This document shows positions 57,332-64,000 of a DNA stretch of 64,000 nt, piece after piece; position 1 is the first letter of the stretch, and every line of letters starts with the position of its first letter. This DNA is from Parahaliea mediterranea. Its GTDB lineage: Bacteria > Pseudomonadota > Gammaproteobacteria > Pseudomonadales > Halieaceae. The DNA is taken from NCBI RefSeq assembly GCF_017255185.1, contig NZ_JAFKCZ010000003.1, positions 211,845 to 275,844 on the forward strand. Direction: 5' to 3'. The notes under the pieces were generated by a model that was not told the DNA's origin, did not search any database, and saw only the letters and a list, made by a program, of their open reading frames with translations. Both the position numbers and the translations under genes were made by a program.

Positions 57332-58474
57332 TTACTGCTTTCCCGCTCTGGCTTCAATCAATTCAATAAAATGGTCAAACAAGGGCGCTGCATCGTGGGG
57401 CCCGGGGCTCGCCTCGGGGTGGCCCTGGAAGCTGAACGCGGCCTTGTCGGTGCGATGGACACCCTGGAGGGTGCCGTCGAACAACGACTTGTGGGTGACC
57501 CGCAGGTTGTCCGGCAGCGACGCTTCGTCCACCGCGAAACCGTGGTTCTGGCTGGTGATCAGCACAGTGCCGTCGTCCAGGTTCTGCACCGGGTGGTTGG
57601 CGCCGTGGTGGCCGTGGCCCATCTTCATGCTCCGCGCGCCGCTGGCCAGGCCGAGCAGCTGGTGGCCGAGGCAGATGCCAAACACCGGCACGTCGGTGTC
57701 GAGAATCTCGCGGATGGCGGTAATCGCGTAATCGCAGGGCTCGGGGTCGCCAGGGCCGTTGGACAGGAACACCCCATCGGGGTTCATGGCCAGCACCTCG
57801 CTCGCCGGGGTCTGGGCCGGCACCACGGTGAGGCGGCAGCCGCGGTCCACCAGCATGCGCAGGATATTGCGCTTGACGCCGTAGTCGTAGGCCACCACGT
57901 GCCAGGGCAGCTCTTCAGCGCCGCGCGCGCGGTGCCCCTCGCCCAGGGTCCAGCTGCCCTCGGTCCAGCTGTAGGGCTCGGCGACGGTCACTTCCTTGGC
58001 CAGGTCCATGCCCTTGAGGCCGGCGAATTCGCGAGCCCGGGCCAGGGCGGCCTGCTCGTCAATGCCCTCGCCCGCCATCAGGCAGCCGTTCTGGGCGCCC
58101 TTTTCCCGCAGGATACGGGTCAGGCGACGGGTGTCGATATCGGCGATGGCCACCACATTGCGGCGCTTGAGGTAACTGGAGAGGTCCTCCTCGCTACGGA
58201 AATTACTGGCCAGCAGCGGCAGGTCACGGATGACCAGACCGGAAGCCCACACCGCGGAAGACTCCTCGTCCTCGGCGTTGGTGCCGGTATTGCCGATGTG
58301 GGGATAGGTCAGGGTGATGATCTGCCGGGCGTAGGAGGGGTCCGTGAGGATCTCCTGATAGCCGCTCATGGCCGTGTTGAACACCACCTCGCCAACGGAA
58401 GCACCTTCGGCTCCGATAGCGAGGCCTTTGAAAATACTGCCATCCTCAAGGGCTAACAGGGCCGGTCTTAACAA
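57332..58474 (-). CDS. carA: Carbamoyl-phosphate synthase, small (glutaminase) subunit
   Basis: A 380-residue glutamine amidotransferase that supplies ammonia to CarB. The start is TTG 58474, five bases after GGAGG, giving [17 protein letters not shown]; an earlier TTG at 58486 lies on the ribosome-binding site itself. Catalytic Cys is in [11 protein letters not shown] and the His-Glu pair in HPEASPGP. dapB, which usually precedes carA in related genomes, is absent here, and a terminator-like hairpin lies in the leader (58521-58557). Confidence 0.97.
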   Translation of the reverse strand: MLRPALLALEDGSIFKGLAIGAEGASVGEVVFNTAMSGYQEILTDPSYARQIITLTYPHIGNTGTNAEDEESSAVWASGLVIRDLPLLASNFRSEEDLSSYLKRRNVVAIADIDTRRLTRILREKGAQNGCLMAGEGIDEQAALARAREFAGLKGMDLAKEVTVAEPYSWTEGSWTLGEGHRARGAEELPWHVVAYDYGVKRNILRMLVDRGCRLTVVPAQTPASEVLAMNPDGVFLSNGPGDPEPCDYAITAIREILDTDVPVFGICLGHQLLGLASGARSMKMGHGHHGANHPVQNLDDGTVLITSQNHGFAVDEASLPDNLRVTHKSLFDGTLQGVHRTDKAAFSFQGHPEASPGPHDAAPLFDHFIELIEARAGKQ

Positions 58475-58520
58475 GCGAACCTCCAAACATTCACCGGGTT
58501 ACAGTCGGCCGCGCGCGCCC

Positions 58521-58557
58521 AAAAAAAGCGAGATGGGACAACCGCATCTCGCTTTTT
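58521..58557 (-). terminator. Terminator-like hairpin in the carA leader (attenuator or old terminator)
   Basis: A perfect 13-bp stem AAAAAGCGAGATG / CATCTCGCTTTTT encloses a nine-base loop, giving T-runs on both strands. On the minus strand it ends 47 bases before the carA TTG, so if transcription starts upstream of it, it must be read through. The 308-bp gap between carA (58474) and the SDR ATG (58783) shows no other gene; a leader-attenuator for pyrimidine control, a remnant dapB terminator, or a terminator isolating divergent transcripts all fit. Confidence 0.7.
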
Positions 58558-58782
58558 GTCATACAATCAGCTCTGGTTTTTCACAGGAATGCACGAAGCC
58601 GGGGCGCTGGCCGGACGTGTGAAATCTGGCAGGCAATTCTAGGTGAAGAGGCCCTGACTGTCCAGACTGGCATGACCTCCAAAGGCCCAGCCGGGGGCAA
58701 ATGGTGATATTACCGCTCGCTGGTGCAGCGGGAACCAAGCGCCCCGCAGAACAATAAGCCCAAAGACCAAAAGGAGACCTAC

Positions 58783-59595
58783 ATGTCCTACTGCAGCGGA
58801 AAAGTCGCCGCCATTACCGGGGCCGGCTCGGGCATCGGCCGGGCCCTGGCCCGGCACTTGCACGGAGAGGGTTGCCGGCTGTACCTGTCGGACGTGGACG
58901 AGGACGGGCTGGAGGCGACACGGCGCTCGCTCGCCGGCGATGCGGCGGTGGCCACCGACCGGGTCGATGTCGCCGACCGGGAGGCGGTGGCGCGCTGGGC
59001 CGAGGCCGTGGCAGCCGGCGCGGGCCGCGCGGACATCGTGATCAACAACGCCGGGGTGGCCCTGGCGGACCCGGTGGCCGAGGCCAGGTACGAGGATGTG
59101 CAGTGGCTGATGGGCATCAATTTCTGGGGCGTGGTGCACGGCACCACGGCCTTCCTGCCCCTGTTGCAACGCTCGGGCGGCGGCCACCTGGTCAATATCT
59201 CCTCGATTTTCGGCATGGTGGGCATCCCCACCCAGTCGGCCTATAACGCCGCCAAATTCGCGGTACGGGGCTACACCGAGGCCCTGCGCCAGGAAGTGGC
59301 CGGCAGCGGCCTGCACGTCTGCTGCGTGCACCCCGGGGGGATTCGCACCAACATCGCCCGCCGCGCGCGCGGCGGCGCCGGCGGCATGACCGCCGAGGAG
59401 CGCGGCGCGCGCTTCGAGCAGTTCGCCCGCACCAGCCCGGAGACCGCGGCGGCGAAGATCGTGCGCGCGATCGAGAAACGCAAAAAGCGCTTGTTGATCG
59501 GCGGCGATGCCCGCTACATCGACCTGGTGGCGCGCCTGTTCCCGGTCAACTACCCGGCCCTGTTGCCCGGCCTCGGCAGCGTGGGGCAGCAGTGA
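58783..59595 (+). CDS. Short-chain dehydrogenase/reductase (SDR)
   Basis: A 270-residue classical SDR from ATG 58783, six bases after AAGGAG. The cofactor motif TGAGSGIG (residues 12-19), NNAG and the catalytic Ser...Tyr-x3-Lys (ISSIFGMVGIPTQSAYNAAK) are present, so it is active. An Asp at the end of strand 2 (LSDVDEDG) suggests NAD preference. It is translationally coupled to the MFS gene (GTGA overlap at 59592-59595). Substrate unknown. Confidence 0.9.
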   Translation: MSYCSGKVAAITGAGSGIGRALARHLHGEGCRLYLSDVDEDGLEATRRSLAGDAAVATDRVDVADREAVARWAEAVAAGAGRADIVINNAGVALADPVAEARYEDVQWLMGINFWGVVHGTTAFLPLLQRSGGGHLVNISSIFGMVGIPTQSAYNAAKFAVRGYTEALRQEVAGSGLHVCCVHPGGIRTNIARRARGGAGGMTAEERGARFEQFARTSPETAAAKIVRAIEKRKKRLLIGGDARYIDLVARLFPVNYPALLPGLGSVGQQ

Positions 59596-60800
59596 CGGCG
59601 GACGAGGCGGAACGGAAACTCGCCCCGGGGCGCCTGGCGGTATTGATCACCGCGCTGATGGCTACCGCCATCGGTCAATCGCTGGTGTTCGCCATTCTCG
59701 CGCCACTGGGGCGCGAGGTGAACCTCGGCGAGCTGCAGATTACGTCGATCATCGCGGTGTCGGCGCTGGTGTTTTCCTCGGTCTCGCCGCGCTGGGGCCG
59801 CTTCAGCGACCGGGTCGGCCGCAAGCCGGTGATCATCACCGGCCTGGTGGGCTACACTCTGGGCACGCTGCTGTTCACCAGCGTGTTCTACGCCGGTCTC
59901 GCCGGCCTGCTATCTGGACTCACGCTCTACGCCGCCCTGCTGCTGGCGCGCTGCAGCCAGGCGGTGATCATGTCCGCCACCGCGCCGGCCACCACCGCCT
60001 ATGCCGCCGACAACAGCAGCCCCCACCACCGCACCCGCACCATGGCCCGGCTCGGCACCGCCAACAGCCTCGGCACCATCCTCGGCCCCGCGGTCAGCGG
60101 CGCCCTGGCCACCTTCGGCCTGCTGGCGCCCCTGTACTTCGCCGCGGGCCTGGCGGCGCTGGCCGCCGTGCTGATCTGGCGCGCGCTGCCCCCGACCGCG
60201 CCCGAGGATCTCACCGCCCGCCAACATCGCAGCCGGCTGAAATTCTCCGACCCGCGGGTGCGCCACTACCTGACCAGCACCGTGGGCCTGTTCGTGGGCT
60301 ATTCCTGCATCCAGCAGACCCTGGGCTTCCTGTTGCAGGACAAGCTGGGGCTGAACGGCATCGAAACCGCACAGCTCACCGGCGCGGCGCTGATGATTTC
60401 CGCGGTATTCACCTTCACCGTGCAGATGACCGCGATGCAGCGGCTCAACCTGAGCCCCACCCAGTTCCTGCGCCTGGCCATGCTCGCGCTGCTGGTCGGC
60501 GCCGGGCTGATCGCCAGCTTCCCCAATTTTGTCGTACTGGCGATGGGCATGGGCTGCCTGGGTATCGGCCTGGGTCTCGGCATGCCCGCCGCCGCCGCGG
60601 GAGCCTCGCTGGCGGTATCCACGGCGGAACAGGGCTCGGTGGCGGGCCTGATCACCGCCTGCCCCGGACTCGGCTTCGTGGTCGGCCCCCTGGTCGGCGG
60701 CCTGCTCTACCAGCTGCACGGCCCCCTGGCACCGCTGTTCAGCGCCTTCGTGTTCTTCGTGGTGCTGGTGCTACTGACCCTCCACGACCGCAAACACTAA
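59592..60800 (+). CDS. MFS transporter
   Basis: A 402-residue major facilitator with about 12 hydrophobic helices. The motif A loop GRFSDRVGRKPVII and the later GLGFVVGPLVGGLLYQ are typical of drug:H+ antiporter-like members. It starts at GTG 59592 overlapping the SDR stop, so the pair may transport and modify one compound. Substrate cannot be predicted. The stop is followed by a 234-bp gap full of palindromic repeats. Confidence 0.9.
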   Translation: MTADEAERKLAPGRLAVLITALMATAIGQSLVFAILAPLGREVNLGELQITSIIAVSALVFSSVSPRWGRFSDRVGRKPVIITGLVGYTLGTLLFTSVFYAGLAGLLSGLTLYAALLLARCSQAVIMSATAPATTAYAADNSSPHHRTRTMARLGTANSLGTILGPAVSGALATFGLLAPLYFAAGLAALAAVLIWRALPPTAPEDLTARQHRSRLKFSDPRVRHYLTSTVGLFVGYSCIQQTLGFLLQDKLGLNGIETAQLTGAALMISAVFTFTVQMTAMQRLNLSPTQFLRLAMLALLVGAGLIASFPNFVVLAMGMGCLGIGLGLGMPAAAAGASLAVSTAEQGSVAGLITACPGLGFVVGPLVGGLLYQLHGPLAPLFSAFVFFVVLVLLTLHDRKH

Positions 60801-61034
60801 AAAAATAGGGGACGGATACTAATGGCACCTACTCAACCGTTGTAGGGCCGAATTTATTCGGCCATTGATGCTTTGAGCACCGTTTTTGGTCGAATAAATT
60901 CGACCCTACAGAGGGCAACATACCCTGTTTTTGACTTAAGTAAGTACCATTCGGGACGGATACCTATTCGGAGAAATAGGTATCCGACCCCTATTTCCCT
61001 ATTTTTGAAATAGGTATCCGACCCCTATTTTTTT
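60801..61034. repeat. Intergenic cluster of two palindromic repeat families
   Basis: Family A: TGTAGGGCCGAATTTATTCG at 60841 and its inverse GGTCGAATAAATTCGACCCT at 60888-60910 form one long inverted pair. Family B: GAAATAGGTATCCGACCCC at 60973-60996 and again at 61007-61030 (34-bp period), with an inverse copy (GGGACGGATACCTATT) at about 60955 and a diverged copy just after the MFS stop. This resembles REP-type elements that are mobilised by RAYT transposases, none of which is visible here. No gene is supported in this gap. Confidence 0.75.
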
Positions 61035-61463
61035 CTATTTTTGCAGGGCTTCGAGGGCCTGGCGCAGGGTGGGCGGGATGGCGACCGCGCGGTTGGCGGC
61101 GCGCTCGACAAAGACGTGGACGAAGTGGCCGTGGGCCAGGGCGCGGTCCTCGCCCTCGCGAAAGATGGCGATGCCGTAGCGCACCGAGCTGTTGCCGAGC
61201 TTGTCGACCCGCAGGCCGCCCTCGATGCGTTCCGGGTAGGCCACCGGGGCGTGGTAATCGCAGCCGGAGCTGACCACGAAGCCGACGGTGTCGCCGCCGT
61301 GGATGTCCAGCCCCCCCTCCTCGATCAGGTAGCGGTTGGCCACCGAGTCGAAGTAGGAATAGTAGACCACGTTGTTCACGTGCCCGTAGAGGTCGTTGTC
61401 CGACCAGCGGGTGGTGATGGGGTAGAAACACCGGTAATCGGCGCGGGACGGACGCTCGCTCAT
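61035..61463 (-). CDS. 4-hydroxybenzoyl-CoA-type thioesterase
   Basis: A 142-residue single hot-dog-fold acyl-CoA thioesterase. The active-site block TTRWSDNDLYGHVNN with its catalytic Asp and the following VVYYSYFDS are well matched, as is LAHGHFVHVFV. It overlaps the start side of the alcohol dehydrogenase (stop 61460) by four bases and reads in the same direction, downstream of it, so they probably share a transcript. The acyl-CoA substrate is not identified. Confidence 0.9.
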   Translation of the reverse strand: MSERPSRADYRCFYPITTRWSDNDLYGHVNNVVYYSYFDSVANRYLIEEGGLDIHGGDTVGFVVSSGCDYHAPVAYPERIEGGLRVDKLGNSSVRYGIAIFREGEDRALAHGHFVHVFVERAANRAVAIPPTLRQALEALQK

Positions 61464-62626
61464 GCCGCGCCTCCATAGGCCGCGCGGTAGATACCCAGGG
61501 CATCGGCCTCGCCGACCTCCCGCGGGTTGTTCACCAGCAGCCGCTGCTGCAGCATGGCGTCCGCCGCCAGCATTTCCAGGTCGGCCTCGGGCACCCTGGC
61601 CTGGGCCAGGGTCGCCGGCAGCCCCAGGTCGTCGATCAGGCCGCGCAGCGCCGCCACCAGGGCGGCGGCTTTGGCCTCGTCGCTGCCCGCCACCGGCGCG
61701 CCGGTCACCAGCTCCGCCAATTCCGCGTACAGGGTGGCGGCCGCCGGAGCATTGAACTCCAGCACGCTGGGCAGCACCAGGGAATTACTCAGGCCGTGGG
61801 GGATGTGGTAGTGCCCGCCGAGGGGATAGGCCAGGGCGTGGACCGCCGCCACCGGGGCGTTGGCGAAGGCCTGGCCCGCCAGGCAGGCCCCCAGCAGCAT
61901 CCTGCCCCGGGCCTCGCGGTCGTCGCCCCGCTCGACCGCGGTGCGGATACTGCCCGCCAGCAGTCTCAGCGCCTGCCGGGCGAGGTTATCGGAAATGGGG
62001 TTTTTCTTGTGCCGGGAGGTGTAGGCCTCGATGGCGTGCACCATGGCGTCCACCCCGGTCATCGCGGTGACCGCCGGCGGCAGACCCAGGGTAAGGTCAG
62101 CATCCAGCACCGCCACATCCGGCAGCAATACTGGCGAGGACACGCCCGCTTTGGTGGTTTCACCGGTGGTGAGGATGGCCACCGGCGTCACCTCGGAGCC
62201 GGTGCCCGCGGTGGTGGGCACCAGGATCAACGGCAGCCGGGGGCCGCGCGCCTGATCCACCCCGTACAGTTCGGCCAGGGGCTGGTCGCCGCCCAGCAGC
62301 AGCGCCACCACCTTGGCCACGTCCATGGAGCTGCCGCCGCCGACCGCGATCACCCCGTCCACGGCGGACTCCCGCCCCTGGGCCGCGGCCGCGAGTGCGG
62401 TGGCCTCGGGCGGGTCTTCCCTCACCTGGTCGAACAGTGTCGCCGCCAGCCCAGCGGCCTCCAGTGCCGCCAGCACCGGCGCCACCAGGCCGATCGCCAC
62501 CAGGCCAGGATCGGTGACCAGCAACGGCCGAGTCACCCCCAGCCGTTGGCAACTCCGCGCCAGCTCCAGGGCGCTGCCGGGCGCGCACTGGATTTGGGGG
62601 GTGGTGTTAAACACGAAAGGCTGCAT
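61460..62626 (-). CDS. Iron-type alcohol dehydrogenase
   Basis: A 388-residue group III (iron-activated) alcohol dehydrogenase. The start ATG 62626 follows GGAGGAGAGAGCG; the upstream frame is not coding-like. NAD-binding GGGSSMDVAKVVALL, then the metal-ligand stretch HALAYPLGGHYHIPHGLSNS with its histidines, are present. It is probably co-transcribed with the thioesterase that follows. Substrate (long-chain or small alcohol) cannot be assigned. Confidence 0.9.
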   Translation of the reverse strand: MQPFVFNTTPQIQCAPGSALELARSCQRLGVTRPLLVTDPGLVAIGLVAPVLAALEAAGLAATLFDQVREDPPEATALAAAAQGRESAVDGVIAVGGGSSMDVAKVVALLLGGDQPLAELYGVDQARGPRLPLILVPTTAGTGSEVTPVAILTTGETTKAGVSSPVLLPDVAVLDADLTLGLPPAVTAMTGVDAMVHAIEAYTSRHKKNPISDNLARQALRLLAGSIRTAVERGDDREARGRMLLGACLAGQAFANAPVAAVHALAYPLGGHYHIPHGLSNSLVLPSVLEFNAPAAATLYAELAELVTGAPVAGSDEAKAAALVAALRGLIDDLGLPATLAQARVPEADLEMLAADAMLQQRLLVNNPREVGEADALGIYRAAYGGAA

Positions 62627-62755
62627 CGCTCTCTCCTCCTTGTCCGCGACCCTGATACCGCGTCGCAAGCGCGCCGTCCACCGGGCGTCCGGCCGCTTAC
62701 AGGTCCGCGGCGGCACATCCCTGTGCGTGACATTGCGCGGCCTGTTTCAGGGCCC

Positions 62756-63736
62756 TCACTGGACCGTGAGAATCACCTTGCCACGGGCACGGCGCTCGAT
62801 CATGCAATTATAGGCGTCCTCGTACTGTTCCAGCGGGAACAGGTCGGTGACCACCGGCTTGAGCTTGCCCTCGGCGAAATACTTCCACAGCGCCTGGATA
62901 TTGGCCAGGTTGGCCTCCGGCTCCTCCATGGTGAAACGCCCCCAGAACACGCCGACGATCTCGCAACCCTTGAGCAGGGCCAGGTTCAGGGGGATTTTCG
63001 GAATTGGGCCGCTGGCGAAGCCAATCACCAGGTAGCGGCCCTTCCAGGCCATGCTGCGCAGGGCCGGCTCGGCGTAGTCGCCTCCCACCGGATCGTAGAC
63101 CACGTCCACGCCCTTGCCGCCGGTAAGTTCCTTGAGCCTGTCCTTGAGCGAGCCCTCGGAGTAGTTGATCACCTCGTCGGCGCCCAGTTGCTTGCACAGC
63201 TCGAGCTTCTCGTCGGTACTGGCGGCGGCGATCACCTTCGCCCCCAGCAATTTACCCAGCTCGATGGCCGTCACCCCCACGCCGCCTGCGGCGCCGAGCA
63301 CCAGCAGGGTCTCCCCCGGCTGGATATTGGCCCGCTGCACCAGGGCGTGATAGGAAGTGAAGTAGGTAATGCCCACACCGGCCGCCTGCTCGAAGCTCAG
63401 GCCCTCGGGCATCGGGAACACCACCATCTCGTTGGCCGCCACCTGCTCGGCGAAGGCGCCGTGGCCGACCATGGCGATCACCTTATCGCCAGGTTTGACC
63501 CGGGTGACCTTGTCGCCCACCGCCGCCACCACGCCGGCGCACTCGCCGCCGGTAACGAAGGGCATGTCGGGCTGGGTCTGGTACTTGCCTTGCATCATCA
63601 GCACGTCGGGAAAGTTCAGGCCGCCGGCCCGGACATCGATCAGCACGTCCTTGTCACCCACTTCCGGGGCGGGCCAGTCCGTTGCAAGCGCCAGCTTGTC
63701 GGCCATGCCGTGTTCTTTGCATACCACTGCTTTCAT
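62756..63736 (-). CDS. NADPH:quinone oxidoreductase-like medium-chain dehydrogenase
   Basis: A 326-residue zinc-free medium-chain reductase. The Rossmann motif LGAAGGVGVTAIELGK, the NFPDVLMMQGKYQ N-terminal block and DVVYDPVGGDYAEPAL match the quinone-oxidoreductase/zeta-crystallin-like group; the structural zinc cysteines of alcohol dehydrogenases are missing. The probable substrate is an enone or quinone reduced with NADPH. A 46-bp tandem repeat starts 30 bp upstream of its ATG. Confidence 0.9.
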   Translation of the reverse strand: MKAVVCKEHGMADKLALATDWPAPEVGDKDVLIDVRAGGLNFPDVLMMQGKYQTQPDMPFVTGGECAGVVAAVGDKVTRVKPGDKVIAMVGHGAFAEQVAANEMVVFPMPEGLSFEQAAGVGITYFTSYHALVQRANIQPGETLLVLGAAGGVGVTAIELGKLLGAKVIAAASTDEKLELCKQLGADEVINYSEGSLKDRLKELTGGKGVDVVYDPVGGDYAEPALRSMAWKGRYLVIGFASGPIPKIPLNLALLKGCEIVGVFWGRFTMEEPEANLANIQALWKYFAEGKLKPVVTDLFPLEQYEDAYNCMIERRARGKVILTVQ

Positions 63737-63765
63737 GTTTCTTAACTCCTACTTTCCTGGCGTCT

Positions 63766-63870
63766 GGTCGAATGAATTCGACCCTACATGGGGCCGGTAC
63801 TGCGGGCGTCCGGTCGAATGAATTCGACCCTACATGGGACCGGTACTGCGGGGGGCCGGTCGAGTAAACA
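63766..63870. repeat. 46-bp tandem repeat (2.3 copies), GGTCGAAT-core palindromes
   Basis: GGTCGAATGAATTCGACCCT occurs at 63766-63788 and 63812-63834, each followed by ACATGGG.CCGGTACTGCGGG, and a partial copy GGTCGAG begins at 63858; the period is 46 bp. Each core is palindromic. The core is the same as repeat family A at 60841-60910. The element lies upstream of the quinone-oxidoreductase-like gene. Confidence 0.8.
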
Positions 63871-63994
63871 TCTGCGTTCTTAGAACGCAGACTTGCTTTT
63901 AGCCCCCTATAAGGGGGCTGTGAAGCCAGCCTTCTTAGAAGGCTGGCCCAAGTTGTGCCATCTTCAGATTATCGACGTAAGTCCATACGGACTT
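63871..63994. repeat. Row of four short perfect hairpins at the window end
   Basis: Four unrelated hairpins follow each other: TCTGCGTTC-TTA-GAACGCAGA (63871-63891), AGCCCCCT-ATA-AGGGGGCT (63901-63919), GCCAGCCTTC-TTA-GAAGGCTGGC (63925-63947) and AAGTCC-ATAC-GGACTT (63979-63994). Stems are perfect, 6-10 bp, with three- or four-base loops. The row continues up to the window edge, so the element is probably cut. It could be the end of an IS200/IS605-like or RAYT-type element or a structured RNA; no gene is seen. Confidence 0.6.
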
Positions 63995-64000
63995 GTTTCT

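Overview
The window looks like a chromosome segment from a high-GC marine gammaproteobacterium, probably of the Halieaceae/Cellvibrionales type. This is an inference from three things: the block carA-carB-greA / yhbY / rlmE-ftsH-folP-glmM-tpiA-secG-tRNA-Leu, the enzyme repertoire, and GC-rich codon use. No 16S or other species marker is present.

Region 1 (1-9.8 kb, GC-rich): a DUF4010/MgtC-type membrane protein cut by the window edge, a membrane diguanylate cyclase, a dicarboxylate/amino-acid symporter, a LysR regulator divergent from an AhpD-like/DUF1348/PPOX-fold gene set, a complete bufferin operon (bufA1-bufB-bufC-doxX, a metal-binding modified-peptide system), and a secreted YHS-domain protein.

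Region 2 (9.97-26.7 kb, clearly AT-richer): a defence island. Its left side carries a decayed IS3-family element next to a possible tyrosine-integrase stub with repeated GTTACCCAG boxes. Its right side is a large serine recombinase whose frame runs into the 3' end of tRNA-Leu(GAG). Between them every recognised gene is on the minus strand: AbiEi/AbiEii, a type I restriction-modification operon (hsdR-hsdS-X-hsdM) with an extra membrane protein X between hsdS and hsdM, then SIR2-HerA (the Nezha-type pair) followed by a KTSC mini-protein and a Cas4-like/DEDDh double-nuclease-domain protein. The four-gene SIR2-HerA-KTSC-nuclease cassette and gene X are the best candidates here for something undescribed.

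Region 3 (26.7-35.6 kb): housekeeping genes secG, tpiA, glmM, folP, ftsH, rlmE and yhbY, with a DUF3604 protein inserted between rlmE and yhbY. Region 4 (35.7-53.6 kb): about 18 kb of accessory genes separating yhbY from greA. It holds a CueR-controlled copA-CDF metal efflux operon, a run of small plus-strand genes (three acetyltransferases, methyltransferase, hydrolase, glutathione transferase, PPOX-like), an N-acyl-D-amino-acid deacylase with two small partner genes, an MBL hydrolase-AraC pair with a possible proline-rich leader ORF, a Coq4-like protein and a TonB-dependent receptor.

Region 5 (53.6-64 kb): greA-carB-carA with a terminator-like hairpin in the carA leader, then an SDR-MFS pair, a thioesterase, an iron-type alcohol dehydrogenase and a quinone-oxidoreductase-like protein. 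Palindromic intergenic repeats (GGTCGAAT-core and GGTATCCGACC-core families) and a run of four short hairpins fill the gaps at 60.8-61.0 kb and 63.77-64.0 kb.
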